Shown: one piece after another, positions 31,972 through 37,061 of the stretch
Position numbering within the stretch: the stretch's first letter is position 1
How the letters are laid out: each line of letters opens with the position of its first letter
The notes under the pieces: model-generated
The model's input: only the letters and a program-made list of their open reading frames with translations
Told to the model about the DNA's origin: nothing
Databases searched by the model: none
Assembly (NCBI GenBank): GCA_001772665.1
Contig: MEVH01000015.1
Coordinates: 13,223 to 50,283 of the forward strand
DNA length: 37,061 nucleotides
Reading direction: 5' to 3'
Origin: a candidate division WWE3 bacterium RIFCSPLOWO2_01_FULL_39_13
Lineage (GTDB): Bacteria; Patescibacteriota; WWE3; 2-01-FULL-39-13
Program-made: the position numbers and the translations under genes

Positions 31972-32087
31972 GTCTGTCTTGAGCGTATTCACTTTTTTCT
32001 CCTAATCAGATTTGCAAGCTGCCTCGCGTCGGTCTTTACGAAATGTTGATTCTCTGCTATCTTAATGTAGGTTGTTTAGTTGTCCGG

Positions 32088-32113
32088 GTGAGGTTTCCTC
32101 ACTTTTTCTTTTT
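32088..32113 (+). terminator. Intrinsic terminator after valS
   Basis: GTGAGG (32088-32093), loop TTT, CCTCAC (32097-32102), then TTTTTCTTTTT. A textbook shape, 117 bases past the valS stop and 32 before nusA. On the minus strand at about 31987-32064 a 25-codon coding-like tail (…TDARQLANLIRRKK-stop) without a start codon may be a gene fossil. Confidence 0.85.
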
Positions 32114-32144
32114 AGAAAGGCAACCACAGTAAAATAACAAAAAT

Positions 32145-33311
32145 ATGCCGATAACAGAGTTTACAGCAGCGCTAAACCAAGTAGCTGCAGAAAGAAATAT
32201 ATCAACAGAAGAAGTAATTGCAACTTTGAAAGAAGCCTTGGTTGCTGCTTACATGAAAGATCATCCTATAGAGGAAGAAGAAATCGAGAAGCTTTCGGCC
32301 GACATAGATTCTGATAGCGGTGAAGTAAAGGTCTTTTTCGACAAAAAAGATGTCACCCCTGCAGGTTTTGGACGCATTGCATCGCAGACAGCCAAGCAGG
32401 TAATACTTCAGAAAATCCGCGAAGCAGAAAAAGAATCAATTGCAAACGAATACCGTGAACTGATCGGAACGATAGTCCCTGGATACATTTTCAGAATAGA
32501 TAAAGACACCGTAATAATGGATGTTGGAAAAACCCAGGGCATTCTCCCCTTTTCAGAGCAGATTCCTAATGAAAGATATTCAGTAAACCAGAAGTATAAA
32601 GTTTTGGTAAAAGAAGTTACAGACAAAGACGAAGGTGGCTCCGCGATAATTCTTTCGAGAAAAGATCCAAGATTTATAGAGGAGCTTTTTAAACAGGAGG
32701 TTCCCGAAATCGAATCTGGTGTTGTAAAAATAGAGGAAATTGCACGCGAGGCGGGAGAAAGAACAAAAGTCGCGGTATCCTCTTCAGATGATAAGGTCGA
32801 CCCGTCAGGGGCATGTATTGGCCAAAGGGGAATACGCGTCCAGGCGGTTACCGACGAGTTAAACGGAGAAAAAATCGACATTATAAATTATCACCCAAGT
32901 CCTGATAAATTTATCGCACTATCCCTTTCACCCGCCCATGTCGTTGACATTATGCTGAACGAAGAAGAGCATAGTGCTGTGGTAATCGTTTCAGAAGATC
33001 AGCTTTCTCTTGCAATAGGAAATCACGGCCAGAATGCCCGTCTGGCTGCAAAACTTACTGGATGGAGGATAAATATCAATGGGCCCGAAGGATCGGAGAA
33101 GAAGACAGAGGGCGAAGGCAAAGAAAAAGATCGGAAGAACAGTAAAGATAAAGCAAAAGATGAAAAAGAAAGCAAATCCAAGACGAAAAAACCCGTCAAG
33201 ACCGCGAAGAAAGAAAAAAAGGGCAAAGATAAACCCAAAAAAGAGGTCTCCGGCACAGACCCCGAGAATAAGCAAAAAGATTCTGAAAACACCGAAGATG
33301 GAAAAGAGTAA
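32145..33311 (+). CDS. nusA: Transcription termination/antitermination factor NusA
   Basis: 388 residues. An N-terminal RNA-polymerase-binding domain (1-105), an S1 domain (about 108-175, VPGYIFRIDKDTVIMDVG), then two KH domains (ACIGQRGIRVQAV and LAIGNHGQNARLAAKLTGW). The last 65 residues are a Lys/Glu-rich low-complexity tail in place of the acidic repeats of E. coli NusA. It modulates pausing and termination. TAAAAT (32130-32135) lies 9 bases before the ATG. infB follows 8 bases later; rimP and ylxR, usual partners, are absent. Confidence 0.95.
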   Translation: MPITEFTAALNQVAAERNISTEEVIATLKEALVAAYMKDHPIEEEEIEKLSADIDSDSGEVKVFFDKKDVTPAGFGRIASQTAKQVILQKIREAEKESIANEYRELIGTIVPGYIFRIDKDTVIMDVGKTQGILPFSEQIPNERYSVNQKYKVLVKEVTDKDEGGSAIILSRKDPRFIEELFKQEVPEIESGVVKIEEIAREAGERTKVAVSSSDDKVDPSGACIGQRGIRVQAVTDELNGEKIDIINYHPSPDKFIALSLSPAHVVDIMLNEEEHSAVVIVSEDQLSLAIGNHGQNARLAAKLTGWRININGPEGSEKKTEGEGKEKDRKNSKDKAKDEKESKSKTKKPVKTAKKEKKGKDKPKKEVSGTDPENKQKDSENTEDGKE

Positions 33312-33319
33312 AGTTCATT

Positions 33320-34846
33320 ATGGTAAAAAAGAAAAGTCAGCAGAAAACAGAAGAAAAGGCTGTCTACAGGCCTCCTATAGTTACGTTAATGGGTCATGTC
33401 GATCATGGCAAAACATCGATTCTTGATGCAGTAAGAAAATCAAAACTAACGTCCCTCGAGTCTGGTGGAATCACCCAACATATTGGTGCCTACACAATTG
33501 AAAACAACGGGAAGAAGATAACTTTTATAGATACTCCGGGACACGAAGCGTTTTCGCAGATGCGCGCCCGCGGAGGAGCTGCTGCAGACATAGTAATACT
33601 TGTCGTTGCAGCTGACGACGGCGTTATGCCACAGACTAAAGAGGCGATAATGCATGCCAAAGCTGCAAATGTTCCAATAATCGTGGCAATTAACAAATGC
33701 GATCTTCCTTCAGCTGATATCATGAGAGTCAAAAGACAGCTGGCTGAAAATAATATCCCAGTTGAGGGCTTTGGGGGTGATGTTGTTGCAGTCGAGGTGT
33801 CTGCGCTGAAAGGCACAGGCATAAATGAGCTTCTTGATGTAATCCTTTTAATTGCTGAAATGAATAAAGACAAACTTTCAGCAGATCCAAACGGAGTTTT
33901 TGAGGCTCTTGTTATCGAGTCGAGGCATGATCCGAAAAAAGGCATAATGGTATCGGCTGTTGTAAAAGATGGGACTCTAAATTTGAGAGATGAAATTTCT
34001 GCAGGAGAAGCAGAAGGCAAGGTTCGGTCTTTATCGAATTCGCTCGGAAAGGTTGTAAAATCGGCTGTTCCAGGTGACGCAGTTGAAATTCTGGGATTTT
34101 CTGACCTTCCGCAGTCTGGGGATGTAATAAAGAAAAATGAAGAGAAAGGTTCAAAATCGAGTCTGGGCAAAGAATCTGAGACATCAGAAATTTCGGGGGC
34201 GATGGAAGCTCCAGTGGCTTCAGAAACTCCGATTGATCCCCTTACCGGCAAGAAAATCCTTAATCTTTTAATAAAAGCTGATACTGCAGGGACATGCGAA
34301 GCAATTGTTTCATCAATAAATAAGCTTAAAGTTGAAGAAGCTATCCCGAATATCCTCTTATCAGGCGCAGGAGATGCCAAAGAGTCAGATGTTCTGCTTG
34401 CTTCGTCAGGAAGAGCAGTAATTATGGCATTTCGCGTAAATGTCCCGGCCTCTGTTTTAGAGCTTGCCAAAAGCCATAAGGTGATAATTCGCGAGCATGA
34501 GATAATTTATGCTCTTATTGAGGAAGTCGAAGACGCACTTCAGGGGGTTCTTGAAATAGAAGAGGCGAAAGTTAAAGGGAAAGGCCTTGTTATAAAAGTT
34601 TTTACACTACCAAAGTCTAACATGAAAGTGGCGGGAACCCTAGTTGAAGGTGGAAGATTCAAGGTCGGATCAAGAATTGGAATATTTAGGGAAGACAACG
34701 AAACTCCAGTTTATGTCTCACGCGTGAAAAGTCTTCATATCGGCGCTGGAGAAGTTAATGAAGCAAAAAAAGGCGAAGAATGCGGAATACTTTTAAAGCC
34801 AGCCATTGACGATATACAGCTAGATGATGTTATTGAGATCCTTTAG
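33320..34846 (+). CDS. infB: Translation initiation factor IF-2, short form
   Basis: 508 residues. The GTPase domain begins almost at once: G1 GHVDHGKT at 25-32, GGITQHIGAY switch region, G3 DTPGHE, G4 NKCD, G5 SALKG. Domains II, III and the C-terminal fMet-tRNA-binding domain follow (KVFTLPKSNMKVAGTLVEGG). The long N-terminal region of most IF-2 proteins is missing. A Ser/Glu-rich insert near residues 275-300 separates domains II and III. It places initiator tRNA on the small subunit. Confidence 0.95.
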   Translation: MVKKKSQQKTEEKAVYRPPIVTLMGHVDHGKTSILDAVRKSKLTSLESGGITQHIGAYTIENNGKKITFIDTPGHEAFSQMRARGGAAADIVILVVAADDGVMPQTKEAIMHAKAANVPIIVAINKCDLPSADIMRVKRQLAENNIPVEGFGGDVVAVEVSALKGTGINELLDVILLIAEMNKDKLSADPNGVFEALVIESRHDPKKGIMVSAVVKDGTLNLRDEISAGEAEGKVRSLSNSLGKVVKSAVPGDAVEILGFSDLPQSGDVIKKNEEKGSKSSLGKESETSEISGAMEAPVASETPIDPLTGKKILNLLIKADTAGTCEAIVSSINKLKVEEAIPNILLSGAGDAKESDVLLASSGRAVIMAFRVNVPASVLELAKSHKVIIREHEIIYALIEEVEDALQGVLEIEEAKVKGKGLVIKVFTLPKSNMKVAGTLVEGGRFKVGSRIGIFREDNETPVYVSRVKSLHIGAGEVNEAKKGEECGILLKPAIDDIQLDDVIEIL

Positions 34847-34917
34847 AAAATGTTCAGAGAATATTTATAAGTCCTGCGTTGCTTTACTCTCATGTTGCCT
34901 TCGTGTATAGTTTGGGT

Positions 34918-35453
34918 GTGGCACGTAAGAACATAGAAATAGAAATTCAAGTTAAGATAGAGAGGCCAGCACCACTGTTACGATTCTTAAAGGAGAATGG
35001 AATCTTGGTGAAAAGGTGCAGCAAGTAGACACCTATTACACTCCTAAACATAGAGATTTTACTCAAGTCAGGCCGGTTAGTGAATGGCTGCGACTGAGAG
35101 ATTCGGATAGCAGATACTACATTACTTATAAAAACTGGCACCATGAAAAAGATGGAGGAAGTCATCATTGTGATGAATACGAAACCGAAATTGGCAGCCT
35201 TGAGCAGGTGGAAAAGATCTTTAGTGTATTAAACTTTAAAAAATTAGTGTCTGTTGATAAAAAGAGAGAAGTTTGGAATTTTAACGATTACGAAATAGCA
35301 ATTGACGCAGCAAAAAATACAAAACCTCCCGAAATTAAAGACAAAATGATAACTTTTCTGAAATCTTTAAAGATTGGGGAAATTCGAAGGAATTACGTTG
35401 GATATCCTTATCAGTTATTATTTCCCCGGGAGATTGAACATTTCAAGCAATAA
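34918..35453 (+). pseudogene. Broken CYTH-domain gene (class-IV adenylyl cyclase / triphosphatase-like)
   Basis: TATAGT (34906-34911) lies 6 bases before a GTG at 34918 that opens ARKNIEIEIQVKIERPAPLL, the start of a CYTH barrel (ExExK-like). After KENG the frame is lost and stops at a TAG near 35026. The continuation VQQVDTYYTPKHRDF...WLRLRD is in another frame, so one base is missing or extra near 34995-35005. Later, YEIAIDAAKN joins directly to PPEIKDKMITFLKSL; the expected LGxFxEIE strand with its metal-binding Glu pair is absent. Ends GYPYQLLFPRE. The two lesions together point to real decay, not one base-call error. Confidence 0.65.
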
Positions 35454-35465
35454 TAGGGTAAGTTC

Positions 35466-36734
35466 TCAGACTTTAAACAGTGAAGGAAAGGCTTTGTTTC
35501 CATTTAGGGTTAGTTGCCTTTTTCCCGTATTCTGTACTCTTAGGATGTATTGTTCTAATAGTGGCACTGCAAAGGAATAATTTCCGTTACTATCCCTATA
35601 TAATAATCCTGCTGTAATAAGTCGTCTGAACATTTGACTTACTTGTGATCTTCCAAAGCTTTTTACTTTGCTTTTCTTCGAAATTACAACAATCTCATGA
35701 ACCTTGAACTTTGTTTTTCCTGAATTTGCTATTAGCATAAGTAAATCTCTTTCCCTTTCTGTTGCTCTCGCCCATCTGCCAGCAAAAAAATCGCTGTCCA
35801 GCTTTTGAATAATTGCATCCATAGGTATTGATAATTTTTGACCTGCATTAACTTGTTGTAAGAAAACATCGAAAACTTCTCTACAAATGTATTGTATAAA
35901 GAAAGGGTATCCGCCTGACTGCAACACAATTTCATTTATCGCCTTTTCATTAAATTTCAAAGGATGTTGTGTTTTTTCGATAGGCTTGACGATTGCTTTT
36001 TTGCTTTCTTCGTCCGTGAGTTTTTCCAATATTACTACATGGAATAGTCTTTCTGAGTATGTTCTTGTTTCTACCAAGTTTGCAAGCAACATAGGTAATC
36101 CTGTCAGAACAAGAATAAAAAGTATGTTCTTTTTTTGTATATAGGTGAATACGTCTAGCAATAAAGATAATGGATATTGTTTATCTTCCGAATGATCGCT
36201 TAATGTTTGAGCTTCGTCGTAAGCAAAAACTATACCTTTGACCGTTCGAAGATTTGATATGTGTTGCCAAACCATTTCAAGGGTAGCCTTGAGTTTGTCA
36301 CTAATGAAACCAGGGACATTATTAAAATAAGCTGCAAGGTATGAATAATTTAGAAATATATCATTTGTCTTTTTATCGCTATTAAATCCAATTTAATTCC
36401 TATTAATAGTCCCGATTTTAATATTAGAAGTTATAAGTGCTATATCTGTCAATATACGCATTGCCATGGTTTCTTCGCTAACACTAACACTTTCTGCACA
36501 GTCAGTCCCTGCCCATAGCCAATTTCTCTTGCGTGCAACTGACTTAAGACTTTCTAACAGTACTGTTTTCCCAATCCCTCTTAAACCAGAAATTATTAAA
36601 TTTTTCAAGATGGTGTTTTGTTTAAGTAATCTATCAAATTCTTGAATTTCCAAATTTCTCCCGGCCAAATATGGGGGGGTATGGCCTGCCCCGGGGCGAA
36701 ATGGGTTTTCTAATGTTTCGTTTATGTTAGTCAT
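35466..36734 (-). pseudogene. AAA ATPase (AAA_16/COG1672-like) gene with one in-frame TAA
   Basis: Reading leftward from ATG 36734: NPFRPGAGHTPPYLAGR, Walker A GLRGIGKT, then a TAA at 36393-36395 after codon 113. The same frame continues open (IGFNSDKKTNDIFLNYSYL...) into Walker B VKGIVFAYDEAQ, sensor-like LVLTGLP, and a C-terminal winged-helix-like segment, ending at 35466. Without the stop it would be 422 residues, a normal size. Proteins of this kind are often plasmid- or phage-linked. Either a nonsense-mutated gene or, less likely, readthrough. It is TAA, so not the UGA-Gly code known in some related phyla. Confidence 0.7.
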
Positions 36735-36739
36735 TCTTG

Positions 36740-36850
36740 TAACGTTATATTATTCACTAACGTTAGTCAATGTACTTGCTACATACTAATACGTTCGTAT
36801 AATCTTCGGGGTGTTACAGTGCGTTAGTCCATAGGCTAACGCACTGTAAC
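36740..36850. repeat. Cluster of palindromes upstream of the AAA ATPase gene
   Basis: TAACGTTA (36740-36747), a perfect 12-base palindrome ACTAACGTTAGT (36756-36767), and a perfect 15-base inverted repeat (arms 36813-36827 and 36836-36850, loop TCCATAGG). CGTTAGTC recurs at 36761 and 36822. The first palindrome overlaps a TATAAC box (36744-36749, minus strand) 9 bases from the ATPase start, so operator function is possible. Confidence 0.7.
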
Positions 36851-36904
36851 GTCTGCTGTTTTATGGTCTTTACTATGAACACGTTTACGAGAAGAGAACA
36901 AATA

Positions 36905-36964
36905 GTTTGTCATCCAAAACCCTGTTTTTCTTACCCTGTTAGATCATATTGTTTGTCATCCAAA
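36905..36964. repeat. Direct repeat GTTTGTCATCCAAA, two copies
   Basis: Identical 14-base copies at 36905-36918 and 36951-36964, 46 bases apart, between the ATPase promoter and the gene at the right edge. Could be binding sites or ends of a mobile element. Confidence 0.6.
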
Positions 36965-37018
36965 CTATGAACTATAGATCGCGCAAAACAAAACTGCAGT
37001 TTAGGATAAAATTAATGG

Positions 37019-37061
37019 ATGAAAGATTTCATCCTGTCCAAGGAGGAGTGCAACATACTAT
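37019..37061 (+). CDS. Start of a gene cut by the window edge, possibly a transposase
   Basis: ATG at 37019 lies 6 bases after a TAAAAT box (37007-37012), the spacing usual in this genome, and reads MKDFILSKEECNIL to the edge. An ATG at 37015 in another frame is too close to the box. The peptide resembles the first residues of IS630-type helix-turn-helix transposases, but 14 residues prove nothing. Confidence 0.3.
   Translation, partial: MKDFILSKEECNIL

Noticed and set aside
31987..32064. Minus-strand 25-codon tail ending ANLIRRKK
   Set aside because: Coding-like but no start codon and a stop just upstream; too short to call a gene, noted only as a possible fossil.
33079..33426. 115-codon Arg/Lys-rich frame over the end of nusA
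   Set aside because: Frame-shifted reading of the Lys/Glu-rich nusA tail.
36393..36395. Recoded stop (alternative genetic code)
   Set aside because: The codon is TAA, whereas the known recoding in related phyla is of UGA; other genes here end normally.

Overview
The window looks like a chromosomal segment, including the replication origin, of a small-genome bacterium of the Candidate Phyla Radiation (Patescibacteria). Microgenomates-like is my best guess. This is inference from AT-rich sequence, compact single-copy housekeeping proteins (IF-2 lacking its N-terminal domains, ValRS ending right after the anticodon-binding domain, YidC without a large periplasmic domain), a PrgI/VirB4 cluster of the type common in that radiation, and promoters placed so close to start codons that most mRNAs should be leaderless. 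No rRNA or ribosomal-protein block is present to fix the taxonomy.

Layout. Bases 1-7.4 kb hold envelope genes (a processive family-2 glycosyltransferase cut by the window edge, a UbiA-type prenyltransferase resembling decaprenyl-phosphate phosphoribosyltransferase, a MraY/WecA-type sugar-1-phosphate transferase, and small membrane and PEGA/SH3 proteins), a MntA/HepT toxin-antitoxin pair and two gene fossils. From 7.4 to 10.2 kb come a PPM-type phosphatase, an EamA transporter and an unusual leftward tRNA operon. That operon holds tRNA-Cys and tRNA-Phe, four tRNA-derived sequences in which a GC-rich mini-hairpin replaces the anticodon-to-T-arm segment, and a GIY-YIG nuclease gene set between two tRNA-Cys-like copies. 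From 10.2 to 21 kb lie a radical SAM protein, groES-groEL, a VapBC-type pair, an AlkD-like DNA repair protein and a four-gene type IV secretion-like cluster.

The replication region spans 21.9-27.7 kb. A leftward operon (rpmH-rnpA-yidD-yidC-jag-dnaN-dinB-like) faces away from rightward dnaA. DnaA boxes sit within the dnaA promoter and in the roughly 350-base AT-rich region behind dnaA, the likely oriC. Downstream come an orphan solute-binding protein, a DUF2000 protein, valS, and nusA-infB. The right end is decaying or mobile DNA: a CYTH-domain gene with a frameshift and a missing block, an AAA ATPase gene with one in-frame TAA, and a palindrome-rich intergenic region before a truncated gene.

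The most notable signals are: (i) a 147-bp hairpin-rich element in two copies 24 kb apart, both at TTATAAA sites with TTAT duplicated, one of which interrupts a reading frame that becomes continuous when the element is removed; (ii) the tRNA-derived hairpin elements with shared breakpoints in two different tRNAs; (iii) the systematic extended -10 / leaderless gene starts.
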